Positions 1 to 8,765 of a stretch of DNA of 64,000 bases are shown in pieces. The position numbers and the translations under genes are program-made. The stretch is from Terasakiella sp033100395. Its GTDB lineage: Bacteria > Pseudomonadota > Alphaproteobacteria > Rhodospirillales > Terasakiellaceae. The stretch covers positions 124,001-188,000 of the forward strand of contig NZ_JAWLVJ010000002.1 in NCBI RefSeq assembly GCF_033100395.1. The letters run 5' to 3'. Position 1 is the first letter of the stretch; every line of letters begins with the position of its first letter. The notes beneath the pieces are model-generated. The model ran no database searches. It saw nothing but the letters and a program-made list of their open reading frames with translations, and was not told the origin of the DNA.

Positions 1-1313
1 GCACTTGGGTGGATGCCGATGGTGGCGTCGAACTGGGCTTTGGTCGCACCGCACTTCATGGCGATACCGATGCCTTGCATGATTTCTGCTGCATCCGGAC
101 CCATCATATGGGCACCGACGACTTTATCGGTTTTCGGGTCCACAATCAGCTTCATAAAGGTGCGTTCATCGCGACCGGACAGGGTATGTTTCATCGCCTT
201 GAAGCCGGAGGTATAAACATCAACTTCACCAAATCGTTCCGTTGCCTGTTCTTCCGTCAGGCCAACCACACCAAGGGGCGGTTGAGAGAAAACGGCGGAC
301 GGGATGTTTTCATAATCCACACCGGATGTTTCATCCCCGAACAGATAGTTGACCAAGGCCATGCCTTCGGCCAAAGCAACCGGGGTCAGCGCCATACGAT
401 CAATGACGTCGCCGATGGCAAAGATGCTGTCAACAGAAGTACGGAAGTTTTCATCCACGATTACCGCACCATTTTTCGCCATGTCTACATTTGCAGCTTC
501 CAGACCCAGGCCTTTGGTTTTTGGGGCACGGCCTGTGGCATACATGATGGCATCTGTTTCCAGCTTGTCGCCATTACCTAACGTGAGTTCCAGATGGTCG
601 CCTGTTTTCTCAATAGATTCAACGGTGGTGTGGGACATGATATTGATGCCGCGTTTACCCATCTCACCTTCCAGCTGGGTGCGCAGGTCCTGATCAAAGC
701 CACGCAGCAGATGATCGGCACGGATGATTTCAGTGACTTCAACGCCCATACCTGCAAAGATGCCTGCAAATTCCACGGCGATATATCCGCCACCCACAAT
801 CACAATGCGTTTGGGTAATTCAGGCAAATCCAGGGCTTCGTTTGATGTGATGGCATGTTCGATCCCCGGGATTTGCGGCATGGTTGGCCAGCCGCCCACA
901 GCGATCAGAATGTGTTTTGCTGTATAATGCTTGCCGTTGACCTCGACCGTATGGGCATCCACAACCGTACCACGGCCATTGATTGTTTCAACGTCATTGC
1001 TGGACAGGATGTTGTTGTATATGCCGTTCAGGCGATCCAGTTCCGCATTCTTGGTATTGATCAGTTGGCCCCAGTTGATTTCGCGATCACCAACGGACCA
1101 GCCAAAACCCTGGGCATCATCAAAATGCGCGCCATATTCAGAGGCATATACCAACAGTTTTTTGGGGACGCAGCCACGAAGCACACAGGTACCGCCGACG
1201 CGGTCTTCTTCGATCACACCGACGCGGGCGCCACGTTGTGAGGCCATGCGAGAGGCGCGTACACCACCGGAGCCACCGCCAATGGTGAGAAGGTCATAAT
1301 CATATTCGGACAT
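1..1313 (-). CDS. gor: Glutathione-disulfide reductase, 3' end cut by window edge
   Basis: This flavoenzyme reduces glutathione disulfide to glutathione using NADPH in the cytoplasm. The N-terminus shows the FAD-binding GGGSGG loop followed by the redox-active GGTCVLRGCVPKKL motif, the form typical of glutathione reductases rather than of lipoamide or mercuric reductases. A second nucleotide-binding GGGYIAVEF loop (NADPH) and an ATGRAPKT/IFAIGD segment follow. About 437 residues are present and the window ends at GIHPS, which is the start of the C-terminal His-Pro active-site motif, so only roughly 15-25 residues are missing. The start is the ATG at 1313. It lies downstream of grxC and a peroxiredoxin on the same strand, so it could recharge the glutathione that glutaredoxin consumes. 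The family is clear; the exact end is outside the window. Confidence 0.93.
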   Translation of the reverse strand, partial: MSEYDYDLLTIGGGSGGVRASRMASQRGARVGVIEEDRVGGTCVLRGCVPKKLLVYASEYGAHFDDAQGFGWSVGDREINWGQLINTKNAELDRLNGIYNNILSSNDVETINGRGTVVDAHTVEVNGKHYTAKHILIAVGGWPTMPQIPGIEHAITSNEALDLPELPKRIVIVGGGYIAVEFAGIFAGMGVEVTEIIRADHLLRGFDQDLRTQLEGEMGKRGINIMSHTTVESIEKTGDHLELTLGNGDKLETDAIMYATGRAPKTKGLGLEAANVDMAKNGAVIVDENFRTSVDSIFAIGDVIDRMALTPVALAEGMALVNYLFGDETSGVDYENIPSAVFSQPPLGVVGLTEEQATERFGEVDVYTSGFKAMKHTLSGRDERTFMKLIVDPKTDKVVGAHMMGPDAAEIMQGIGIAMKCGATKAQFDATIGIHPS

Positions 1314-1425
1314 TTAGGGCCTCGTTCTTTTAAAATAAATCAGTTGGAACCAAGATAGGTCTATCTGGATTTGCGTCAAGCCATATGACGTCACAGTTTT
1401 GTGAGGTGAGAGGTTGGAGCTTATC

Positions 1426-1680
1426 TTAGCTGTGGGTTGCTTTAAGCTTTTTCAAGATAGGCTCTTTATGTGCATCCAGCATATCCCAGCCACCGATGAC
1501 GTGACCATCGATGATGATCTGCGGGACGGTACGGGCATTGGGGATACGTTCAATCATTTTATTGAAACGATCAACGGTGCTGACATCATGTTCTTCAAAG
1601 GCAATGTCATGCTGGTTAAACAAGCTTTTGGCTTTCTGACAGAACATGCAGCTGTCTTTGCTGTAAATTTCGACGGCCAT
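1426..1680 (-). CDS. grxC: Glutaredoxin 3 (GrxC family)
   Basis: A small cytoplasmic dithiol glutaredoxin of 84 residues that reduces disulfides and glutathione mixed disulfides at the expense of glutathione. The dithiol active site CMFC sits at residues 11-14 (family CPYC/CxxC), the cis-proline TVPQI motif lies near residue 52, and the glutathione-binding GGWDMLDA stretch follows. Length and order match GrxC. An SD-like AAGGAG lies upstream of the ATG. It is between the peroxiredoxin gene (85 bp upstream) and gor (112 bp downstream), all on the minus strand. The tyrosine of the usual CPYC is replaced (CMFC), a common variation. Confidence 0.93.
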   Translation of the reverse strand: MAVEIYSKDSCMFCQKAKSLFNQHDIAFEEHDVSTVDRFNKMIERIPNARTVPQIIIDGHVIGGWDMLDAHKEPILKKLKATHS

Positions 1681-1765
1681 TTAAATATTCTCCTTATTGG
1701 GCGAAAGACGGGGAGCTGATGGATTGAGGGGAGAGGGCAGCCCCCCATCTTTCTAAAACGGTTGC

Positions 1766-2290
1766 TTAACGGTTTTTCAGATAGTTCAGCATTGTGTCTG
1801 CATCTGAAACTTCAAATGGATCTTCTGGTGCGTTGTCCTGGTAACCAGCTTCTGAGAACAGCTGCTTGATCTCGCCATCTTCAACATACATGGAATAGCG
1901 CCAGCTGCGCATGCCGAAACCGAGGTTGGATTTGTCAACCAACATGCCCATTTTGCGGGTGAATTCGCCGTTGCCGTCTGGCAGCAGGAAGACGTTTTCT
2001 GCATTCTGGGATTTGCCCCACTGGAACATGACGAAGGCATCATTCACGGAAAGGCAGACAACCGCATCAACGCCCTGGTCCTTGAATTCGCTGTAAAGTT
2101 CTTCAAAACGTGGCAGGTGAGAGGTTGAACATGTTGGTGTGAAGGCACCGGGCAGAGAGAAGAGAACAACGTTTTTGCCTTTGAAAACATCGTCAGTGGA
2201 CAGGTCTTTCCACTCAAACGGGTTCGGGCCTTCAAGGGCATCGTTGCGAACGCGGGTTTTGAATACTGTGGAAGGAACATGTGAAGTCAT
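1766..2290 (-). CDS. Peroxiredoxin, Prx5-like, probably glutaredoxin-dependent
   Basis: A 174-residue thiol peroxidase of the peroxiredoxin-5 type that reduces hydrogen peroxide and alkyl peroxides. The peroxidatic cysteine is in PGAFTPTCS (about Cys54), the family signature; a second Cys (VVCLSVND) lies about 25 residues later and there is no obvious distant resolving cysteine, which fits a glutaredoxin/glutathione-reduced enzyme. Some bacteria carry this peroxiredoxin fused to a glutaredoxin; here the partner is the separate grxC just downstream. It is transcribed divergently from dgt across a 183-bp AT-rich region that contains a perfect inverted repeat at 2395-2419. The family call is firm; the electron donor is an inference from gene order. 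Confidence 0.88.
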   Translation of the reverse strand: MTSHVPSTVFKTRVRNDALEGPNPFEWKDLSTDDVFKGKNVVLFSLPGAFTPTCSTSHLPRFEELYSEFKDQGVDAVVCLSVNDAFVMFQWGKSQNAENVFLLPDGNGEFTRKMGMLVDKSNLGFGMRSWRYSMYVEDGEIKQLFSEAGYQDNAPEDPFEVSDADTMLNYLKNR

Positions 2291-2394
2291 GGAACTAATC
2301 TCCGATAAGGTTATGTGTAAGTAGCTGTGTTTGTTTGCTGAGACTGAAGATAGGGGGATTTGAATAATTAGTAAAATGAGTTGTTTTTATTAAA

Positions 2395-2419
2395 TTAATA
2401 AATTTTTCCTATTTATTAA
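2395..2419. repeat. Perfect 9-bp inverted repeat in the peroxiredoxin/dgt divergent region
   Basis: TTAATAAAT at 2395-2403 is followed after 7 nt by its exact reverse complement ATTTATTAA at 2411-2419. It lies in an AT-rich stretch between two divergent genes, a normal place for an operator. AT-rich palindromes can arise by chance, so a binding role is only a suggestion. Confidence 0.4.
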
Positions 2420-2473
2420 AAAGGACTATTTCCCTCTAGTGTTGCGAACCATAAAAACTGGAGAACCATAAAG

Positions 2474-3844
2474 ATGATGAACTGGCACGATCTCTTATCC
2501 ACCAAACGTATTGGGGACAAGGAAGGCAAGGCACCGGGACGCGAAGAAAGCCCGTTTCTGCTTGATCTGGACCGGATTACCTTTTCATCATTTTTCCGCC
2601 GTCTACAGGATAAGACCCAGGTGCATCCTTTGTCTGAAGGCGGGCGTGTACGATCCCGCCTGACCCATAGTATTGAAGTGGCCTCGGTTGGGCGTTCCCT
2701 TGGTTTTGGCGTGGGGCGTAAGCTGATTGAGGCTGAATGCGGCATCCCGGATCACATTACGGCCCATGATTTTGGCTATATTGTGCAGGTGGCCTGTTTA
2801 TCTCATGATATCGGCAATCCGCCCTTTGGTCATGCCGGCGAAGCGGCCATTCAGCAATGGTTTATCGATAATCCTGATGTATTCGATGACACCATGTCTG
2901 AGGCTGAAAAATTGGATTTCACCAAGTTTGAAGGTAATGCCCAAGGATTTCGTATCTTAAACAAATTAGATTATTTCCGTGGCAATGGCGGGTTTCAGAT
3001 GTCCCATGCAACGCTTGGGGCTTTTACCAAATATCCCGGTGATGCGACGGAAAATTCCGTAAAAGCGATTGAAGGCAAGAAGGCTGGCTTCTGCCAATCG
3101 GAAAAAGATTTATTTGCTGAAGTCGCCAATAATCTGGGCCTGATCAAGCGGGGATCAGATACCTTGTGGTGTCGCCACCCGCTGGCCTATCTGATGGAAG
3201 CAGCTGATGATATCTGTTATCGGGTGGCCGACCTGGAAGACGGTGTGACCATGGATTGTGTGTCTTTTAAGGATGTGGAATATCACCTTGCCCCACTTGC
3301 CTGGTCCCATAAACATGGCGAGACGATTGATCTGCGCCGTAGCGATCTGTTGGCGCAAGGCTGGTATCAGAAGATGTCTGAACATGAAAAACTGGGATTC
3401 TTGCGCTCCAAAGCCATCGGAAATTTAACCAAGGCAACGGTCGAAGCCTTTATTTCAAATGAAGAAGCCTTGCTTGCAGGTCGTTTTAATGACGAACTTC
3501 TAGCCGTTACCCCTTTTGCAAACGAGGCAGATGCCTGTAAGAAATTTGCAGGTGAATCGATTTTCAGTACGCGCCGAAAGCTGGAAATTGAAACTTCAAG
3601 TTTTGAGGTTCTGAATGTGCTTTTATCTTCTTTCACCCGTGCGGTTCTGGAACTGGAAGTCTGTGGTGGGGAGCTGAAACAGGTGTCTGAAAGAAGCAAG
3701 AGACTCCTGAAAATGATGGAAAACTCTAATGGTCTGTGCACATGCCGTTATGAATATCTGTTGAAGGTAACAGATTTCATTTCTGGACTCAGTGACCGTT
3801 CCGCTGTTAGTTTATGTAATGTGATTCGTGGGGTTTCTATATAG
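2474..3844 (+). CDS. dgt: dGTPase (HD-domain deoxyguanosinetriphosphate triphosphohydrolase)
   Basis: A cytoplasmic HD-superfamily enzyme of 456 residues that splits dGTP (or other dNTPs) into deoxynucleoside and tripolyphosphate. Metal-binding residues can be seen as His65 in SRLTHSIEVA, His111-Asp112 in CLSHDIGNPPFGH, and His120 in the same motif. The N-terminal LDLDRITFSSFFRRLQDKTQV stretch (Arg/Lys-rich, before the HD core) is typical of the family. The length is nearer the longer E. coli-like form than the about 400-residue form common in alphaproteobacteria. ATG at 2474 has GGAG at 2460-2463. It is followed after 12 bp by a binding-protein gene on the same strand. Confidence 0.9.
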   Translation: MMNWHDLLSTKRIGDKEGKAPGREESPFLLDLDRITFSSFFRRLQDKTQVHPLSEGGRVRSRLTHSIEVASVGRSLGFGVGRKLIEAECGIPDHITAHDFGYIVQVACLSHDIGNPPFGHAGEAAIQQWFIDNPDVFDDTMSEAEKLDFTKFEGNAQGFRILNKLDYFRGNGGFQMSHATLGAFTKYPGDATENSVKAIEGKKAGFCQSEKDLFAEVANNLGLIKRGSDTLWCRHPLAYLMEAADDICYRVADLEDGVTMDCVSFKDVEYHLAPLAWSHKHGETIDLRRSDLLAQGWYQKMSEHEKLGFLRSKAIGNLTKATVEAFISNEEALLAGRFNDELLAVTPFANEADACKKFAGESIFSTRRKLEIETSSFEVLNVLLSSFTRAVLELEVCGGELKQVSERSKRLLKMMENSNGLCTCRYEYLLKVTDFISGLSDRSAVSLCNVIRGVSI

Positions 3845-3856
3845 AGTCTATAACTT

Positions 3857-4600
3857 ATGCGTTTGCTTGTTATCATGCTGGTCTTTTTGCTGTCCGCACA
3901 AGACGGACGGGCAGAGCAATATAACGTGGCTGTTGCGCATATCCCGCCCTTTGCCATGAAACGCGACACGGGTCCGGAAGGCATTTTGGTGGATATCACC
4001 AGCGAAGCTTTTGGGCGGCTGGGTCACAGTGTAAACTTTCAATTCCTGCCTTGGCCACGCGCCATCAATTATATGAACATTGGCAAGGTGGATGCAATCG
4101 TCCCGTTTTTCAAAAATCCCGAACGCGTGAAATTTGCAGAATTCCCGACTAAAGGCTTATTGCAGATGGATATACATTTTTTCAAACGCAAAGGCTCTGC
4201 CATTCAGGTGTCTTCGGTTGAAGATGCGAAAGACTATCGTATTGCCCGGGTTTCACGGGTTAATTTGGGGGGGACCTTTGCAGCATATGAAGAACGCCAA
4301 GATCTGAAAATTGATCAGGTCAATAACACCGGTTCCGGCATCAAAGTGCTGGTCAATAGCCGGGTCGAACTTCTGGCCAGCGTCAAACGCATAGCCGAAT
4401 ATGCCGCTGCCCAATTGGGGATGAGTCATCAAATCGAAGTGGCGGGAAAAGCTTTTGATCAGCATGTGGCCTATTTGGCCTTTGCAAAATCATCCAAAAG
4501 CGTGACAATTGCACCAGATATTTGGGCGGAAATAGAAAAAATGCGTATCAATGGGCGAATTGACGCTTTGACCGAGCGTTACCTTAGTTACATCAACTGA
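3857..4600 (+). CDS. Periplasmic solute-binding-like protein (SBP_bac_3 type)
   Basis: A 247-residue exported protein with an N-terminal signal peptide of about 19 residues (MRLLVIMLVFLLSAQDGRA). The mature part reads like a family-3 periplasmic binding protein: an N-terminal PPFAMKRDTGPEGILVDI segment, a WPRAINYMNIGKVDAIVPF lobe motif and a C-terminal INGRIDALTERYL stretch, as in amino-acid-binding-like proteins that are not attached to an ABC transporter. No permease or ATPase gene is nearby, so it may be a stand-alone sensor or scavenging protein. It starts 12 bp after dgt and is followed by a rho-independent terminator at 4621-4650. The ligand cannot be told. Confidence 0.75.
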   Translation: MRLLVIMLVFLLSAQDGRAEQYNVAVAHIPPFAMKRDTGPEGILVDITSEAFGRLGHSVNFQFLPWPRAINYMNIGKVDAIVPFFKNPERVKFAEFPTKGLLQMDIHFFKRKGSAIQVSSVEDAKDYRIARVSRVNLGGTFAAYEERQDLKIDQVNNTGSGIKVLVNSRVELLASVKRIAEYAAAQLGMSHQIEVAGKAFDQHVAYLAFAKSSKSVTIAPDIWAEIEKMRINGRIDALTERYLSYIN

Positions 4601-4620
4601 TAACTATAGTCTAAAACACA

Positions 4621-4650
4621 AAACACCCCGCCTTTCACGCAGGGTGTTTT
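4621..4650. terminator. Rho-independent terminator after the dgt / binding-protein pair
   Basis: AAACACCC (4621-4628) pairs with GGGTGTTT (4642-4649), with GC-rich extra bases near the loop and a TTTT end on the plus strand. It sits between convergent genes and may serve both strands. Confidence 0.8.
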
Positions 4651-4674
4651 ATGGGGTATGAAAAAGTTTTCTCA

Positions 4675-4962
4675 TTAATGGGTGGTCTTTTCGGGGGAAA
4701 CTCCGAGTTCGCTCAGTTTAACCATGACGTTTTTATAAATGGCAGAAACTTTCTGCATGTCGTCTAGGCCGATTTCGACTTCAATGGCGCTCATCAAGAT
4801 CGCTTTGAAATCAATCATCTGTTTTGCGCCGCTTTGATGCAGGTGACTAAGCAAGTTATGGAGGCAAACGCCGTGCATCGTTTCATCTTTGTGAAACGGA
4901 TTAACGATGAACTTACCGGCAATTTCTAAATACTGCTGCGACTGATACATGGACTTATCCAC
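4675..4962 (-). CDS. Small hypothetical cytoplasmic protein (95 aa)
   Basis: I do not recognise this 95-residue protein. It has no signal peptide or membrane segment, is mainly helical in appearance, and contains His/Cys-containing HGVCLHNLLSHLHQSG. It lies alone on the minus strand, its 3' end facing the binding-protein gene across the 4621-4650 terminator. Codon use resembles the neighbours and it is a plausible real gene, but there is no functional clue. Confidence 0.55.
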   Translation of the reverse strand: MDKSMYQSQQYLEIAGKFIVNPFHKDETMHGVCLHNLLSHLHQSGAKQMIDFKAILMSAIEVEIGLDDMQKVSAIYKNVMVKLSELGVSPEKTTH

Positions 4963-5062
4963 TTATTTAACAAATCAATGGTGCTGATTGGTACGATCAT
5001 ACATTCGTATTAGTGGCGAAACATCACTCAAACAGGTGAGAAGCATTTTAAAAGTCAAAAAA

Positions 5063-5410
5063 TTAGGTATCAGTCGAAGACAGCACTTCTTTTTTTGGGG
5101 CTGGGTCTTCTTTTGGCAGGGGAATGACATCTTCAAAAAAGCGTTTCATGAATCCTTCCAGTTCTTCCACTTTTTCGCGGATAAAAGGTTCCCCGGTTTT
5201 AAGGCCAATCTCGCCCGCACATTGGGCTTCCGATGCTGCGCATTTTGCCACGCAGGCCGCCTGTGATCCTTTAGAACCCGTTTCAAAACAGGTGCTGGTA
5301 CAGCGGTGATGATCGTTTACGCAGGTTTCAAGGGCTGTTTCTGCATATGCAGGGTTTGCAAACAGGATTAATCCAGCAATGAGAAGTCCGCATGTCGTAT
5401 GAACAATCAT
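5063..5410 (-). CDS. Secreted cysteine-rich small protein
   Basis: A 115-residue protein with a clear signal peptide (about residues 1-23, cleavage after PAYA). The mature N-terminal half carries six cysteines spaced as C-x6-C-x3-C-x11-C-x3-C-x6-C, suggesting three disulfides in the periplasm; the C-terminal part is charged and ends in a Pro/Lys/Ser-rich tail. The two C-x3-C pairs 11 residues apart recall small helical-hairpin twin-Cx3C proteins. I cannot assign a function. It sits upstream of glmS on the same strand but 78 bp away. Confidence 0.65.
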   Translation of the reverse strand: MIVHTTCGLLIAGLILFANPAYAETALETCVNDHHRCTSTCFETGSKGSQAACVAKCAASEAQCAGEIGLKTGEPFIREKVEELEGFMKRFFEDVIPLPKEDPAPKKEVLSSTDT

Positions 5411-5488
5411 TTTTTGTCTCTCGCAGTCATGTCAGGGGCTATCTTAACAAGATTGTCTTTTTCTAGGCTAGTATCAACCCCGATAAGC

Positions 5489-7312
5489 TTATTCCACGGT
5501 CACAGACTTCGCAAGGTTCCTCGGTTGATCTACATCGGTCCCCTTATGAACAGCCACATGATAAGCCAGAAGCTGAACCGGGATGGAATAGAGGATGGGG
5601 GCGACGAAGGGATCCACGGCGGGCATGGTGACGCTGGCAAGGGCGTGATCATTCATTTTTTCCACACCTGTTTCATCGGCCATAAAGATGACGCGTCCGC
5701 CTCGGGCCACTGTTTCCTGGGTGTTGGACGCAGTCTTTTCAAAGTTACTGTCGGTCGGGGCAATGACGATGATGGGCACGGCTTCGTCGATCAGGGCGAT
5801 GGGGCCGTGTTTCATCTCACCTGCGGCATAGCCTTCAGCGTGGATGTAGGAAATTTCCTTGAGCTTTAAGGCCCCTTCCATCGCAATCGGGAAACTAGAG
5901 CCACGACCCAGGTAAAGCACATCGCGGGCCTCGGCAACATTTTGGGCGATGGTGCGCAGGTTTTCGTCATGATTAAGCACATCGGCACAGCGTGCAGGCA
6001 CTTCGGCAATGGCGTTACACAGACGGGCTTCACAGGCCTGATCAATCGTGCCTTTGGCTTTGGCCAAGGCAATGGTGAAACAGGCCAGAACGGTCAGTTG
6101 TGTGGTAAAGGCTTTGGTGGAAGCCACCCCGATTTCGGGTCCGGCACGTGTCTGCAATACTGCATCGCTTTCGCGCTCCATGGAGCTTTCCGGTACGTTG
6201 ACGATGGACAGAATGGACTGGTTCTGGCTTTTGGCATAACGAAGCGCCGCCAGTGTATCTGCTGTTTCCCCACTTTGAGAAATGAAGAGGGCAAGACCAC
6301 CTTCGGGCATGGGGGCTTCGCGGTAGCGGAATTCTGAGGCCACATCGATTTCAACGCCGACGCGGGCATATTGTTCAATCCAGTATTTGGCAACAAGGCC
6401 TGCATAGAAAGAGGTCCCGCAGGCCACAATGGTCAGGCGCGGGATTGAGGCCAGATCAAACGGGAAGTCTGGCATGGAAATGGTTTGTGTTGTCGGGTTG
6501 AAGAAACCCGATAACGTGTCACCAATAACCTGCGGCTGCTCGTAAATCTCTTTCAGCATATAATGGCGATGTTCACCCTTGCCGATCAACGCGCCGGACA
6601 TGGCGGTTTCAGAGATCGTACGCTGAACTTCATTATCATTCTGATCATAAAAAGTCGCGCTGTTGCGATCCAGCACGGCCCAGTCGCCTTCATCCAGATA
6701 TGCGATCTGTTTGGTCAGCGGGGCAAGCGCCATGGCGTCGGAACCGAGATACATTTCCCCATCACCAAAACCAACGGCCAAGGGACTGCCGCGACGCGCA
6801 CCAATCAGTAGGTCTTCTTCCCCGCTGAAAATGATGCCCAAGGCAAACGCACCATCCAGACGCTTAAGTGTTGCTTTGACGGCGTCAATGGGCGAAAGCC
6901 CATCATCCAGATAGCTTGTGATCAGGATCGGAATAACTTCGGTATCGGTCTGAGAGTAAGGTTTATAGCCTTTTTCCATCAGCTCGTTGCGCAGTTCCTG
7001 AAAATTTTCGATGATTCCGTTATGCACAACGGCAACTTTTTCAGTAGCGTGCGGGTGGGCATTGGTTTCGTTGGGAATGCCATGGGTGGCCCAACGGGTG
7101 TGGCCGATGCCGATGGTTCCTTCAGCGGCTTTTTCTTCCAGTACCTTGTCCAGATTAACGATCTTGCCTTCTGCGCGGCGACGTTCGATCTGCCCATCTG
7201 CTAGGGTTGCGATCCCGGCTGAGTCATAGCCGCGGTATTCAAGGCGCTTCAGCCCTTCCACCAGCAGGGGGGCCGCATCTGTTTTCCCGATAAATCCAAC
7301 AATTCCACACAT
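5489..7312 (-). CDS. glmS: Glutamine--fructose-6-phosphate aminotransferase (isomerizing)
   Basis: Makes glucosamine-6-phosphate from fructose-6-phosphate and glutamine, the first committed step to UDP-GlcNAc for peptidoglycan and lipid A. The 607-residue protein has the family length. Cys2 in MCGIVGF is the glutaminase nucleophile; RRGSPLAVG and GTSFYAG/SGETADT mark the glutaminase-isomerase junction and first SIS domain; a second SIS domain (GRGSSFPIAMEGALKLKE) and the conserved C-terminal PRNLAKSVTVE complete it. It is 11 bp downstream of glmU on the same strand, so the two steps are probably co-transcribed. No glmS ribozyme is expected or seen. Confidence 0.97.
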   Translation of the reverse strand: MCGIVGFIGKTDAAPLLVEGLKRLEYRGYDSAGIATLADGQIERRRAEGKIVNLDKVLEEKAAEGTIGIGHTRWATHGIPNETNAHPHATEKVAVVHNGIIENFQELRNELMEKGYKPYSQTDTEVIPILITSYLDDGLSPIDAVKATLKRLDGAFALGIIFSGEEDLLIGARRGSPLAVGFGDGEMYLGSDAMALAPLTKQIAYLDEGDWAVLDRNSATFYDQNDNEVQRTISETAMSGALIGKGEHRHYMLKEIYEQPQVIGDTLSGFFNPTTQTISMPDFPFDLASIPRLTIVACGTSFYAGLVAKYWIEQYARVGVEIDVASEFRYREAPMPEGGLALFISQSGETADTLAALRYAKSQNQSILSIVNVPESSMERESDAVLQTRAGPEIGVASTKAFTTQLTVLACFTIALAKAKGTIDQACEARLCNAIAEVPARCADVLNHDENLRTIAQNVAEARDVLYLGRGSSFPIAMEGALKLKEISYIHAEGYAAGEMKHGPIALIDEAVPIIVIAPTDSNFEKTASNTQETVARGGRVIFMADETGVEKMNDHALASVTMPAVDPFVAPILYSIPVQLLAYHVAVHKGTDVDQPRNLAKSVTVE

Positions 7313-7323
7313 GATTTTATCTC

Positions 7324-8661
7324 TTATTTCTTTGCTTTTTCAGCGGCCTGAGTGCTACGGAATTTTTCCGCCCATCCGGCATAGCTCTTTTGTGGTGCAC
7401 GTGTCAGGCCCAAGTCCCCGTCCGCCACGTCTTTTGAAATGGTGCTGCCCGCCCCTATGTTTGCGCCATCACCGATTTTAACAGGCGCAACAAGGGCGGT
7501 GTTTGATCCGATAAAGGCACCTGCGCCAATATCAGTATGATACTTGAAGAAGCCGTCATAGTTACAAGTGATGGTACCTGCGCCAATGTTGGCTTCAGGA
7601 CCGACACGGGCATCGCCAATATAGGTCAGGTGATTGACCTTGGCACCTTCTTCGATCAGGGCTTTTTTAATCTCAACAAAGTTTCCGACTTTGACTTTGT
7701 CTTTCAGTTCCGCCCCCGGGCGCAGACGGGCATAGGGGCCTATGACGACCTTGTTGCCAACTGATGTGTCTTCCAGATGGGAGAAGGCCTTGATATGGAC
7801 GTTATCGCCGACCGTGACACCGGGGCCGAAAAAGACGTTGGGTTCAACCACAACATCCTGACCTAATACTGTGTCATAACTAAAATGCGTGCTGGTTGGG
7901 TCCATGAGCGTTGCGCCATTGACCATGGCCTTGTGACGAAGTTGATCCTGAACCAGCCCTTCGGCTTTTGCCAGTTCGACGCGGGAATTCACGCCCAGCA
8001 GTTCGTTTTCATCACCTTCGACCACTACACAAGCAAGGTTTTCGGCGCGCGCCAAAGCAACGATGTCTGTCAGGTAATATTCCCCTGCTGCATTGTCGTT
8101 TGTAATTTTTTCCAACAGACCAAAGAGCTTTTCCCCATTGAGGCACATGACACCGGAATTACACAGGTTGATGGCGCGCTCGACATCTGACGCATCCTTA
8201 TATTCAACGATGGCCTGCAGCTGACCTTCTTCAACGACCAGACGGCCATAGGCGGCCGGATCATCAGGGCGGAAACCCAAAACAACCACATCGGCTGTTT
8301 CATTTGCTTTCAGCATGCGCGAAAATGTATCTGGCGAAATCATCGGCGTGTCGCCAAAAGCGATTAGAACCGATCCTTTAAACCTGTCCATCACTTTTTT
8401 GGCAGCCAGAACGGCATGGCCTGTGCCCAAACGATCCACCTGCAGGGCGGTTTTATGAGGTTCGACCGTTTTTTCCAACGCGGGCATGTCTGGGCCGATG
8501 ACACAGGTGATTTCACTGACACCAGCTTCCTGCAGATTGGCAATCACATGGTTGACCATGGGGCGCCCGGCCAGAGGGTGCATCACCTTTGGCATGGAGG
8601 ATTTCATGCGGGTGCCAAGGCCTGCGGCAAGAATAATGGCTGCTGAATTAGACATTGTCAT
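7324..8661 (-). CDS. glmU: Bifunctional N-acetylglucosamine-1-phosphate uridyltransferase / glucosamine-1-phosphate acetyltransferase
   Basis: Carries out the last two steps to UDP-GlcNAc. The N-terminal pyrophosphorylase shows LAAGLGTRMKSSMPKVMHP and the UDP-sugar-binding GTGHAV and NSGVMC segments; the C-terminal half is a left-handed beta-helix acetyltransferase with hexapeptide repeats, HLTYIGDA and GAGTITCNYDG motifs. About 445 residues, normal for the family. The reading frame stays open to 8730, but homologues begin right before AIILAAG, so the ATG at 8661 (or 8655) is chosen; no strong SD is visible. Downstream glmS is 11 bp away. Confidence 0.96.
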   Translation of the reverse strand: MTMSNSAAIILAAGLGTRMKSSMPKVMHPLAGRPMVNHVIANLQEAGVSEITCVIGPDMPALEKTVEPHKTALQVDRLGTGHAVLAAKKVMDRFKGSVLIAFGDTPMISPDTFSRMLKANETADVVVLGFRPDDPAAYGRLVVEEGQLQAIVEYKDASDVERAINLCNSGVMCLNGEKLFGLLEKITNDNAAGEYYLTDIVALARAENLACVVVEGDENELLGVNSRVELAKAEGLVQDQLRHKAMVNGATLMDPTSTHFSYDTVLGQDVVVEPNVFFGPGVTVGDNVHIKAFSHLEDTSVGNKVVIGPYARLRPGAELKDKVKVGNFVEIKKALIEEGAKVNHLTYIGDARVGPEANIGAGTITCNYDGFFKYHTDIGAGAFIGSNTALVAPVKIGDGANIGAGSTISKDVADGDLGLTRAPQKSYAGWAEKFRSTQAAEKAKK

Positions 8662-8765
8662 AAGCTGTTCGTTGGAATAGTTAATACGGACGTTATGCGT
8701 TGGCAGTCTTTTTAAGCTGAAAAGGGGCAAAGCGCAAATTCAAAGATTGTTACGGAATGCTACAA

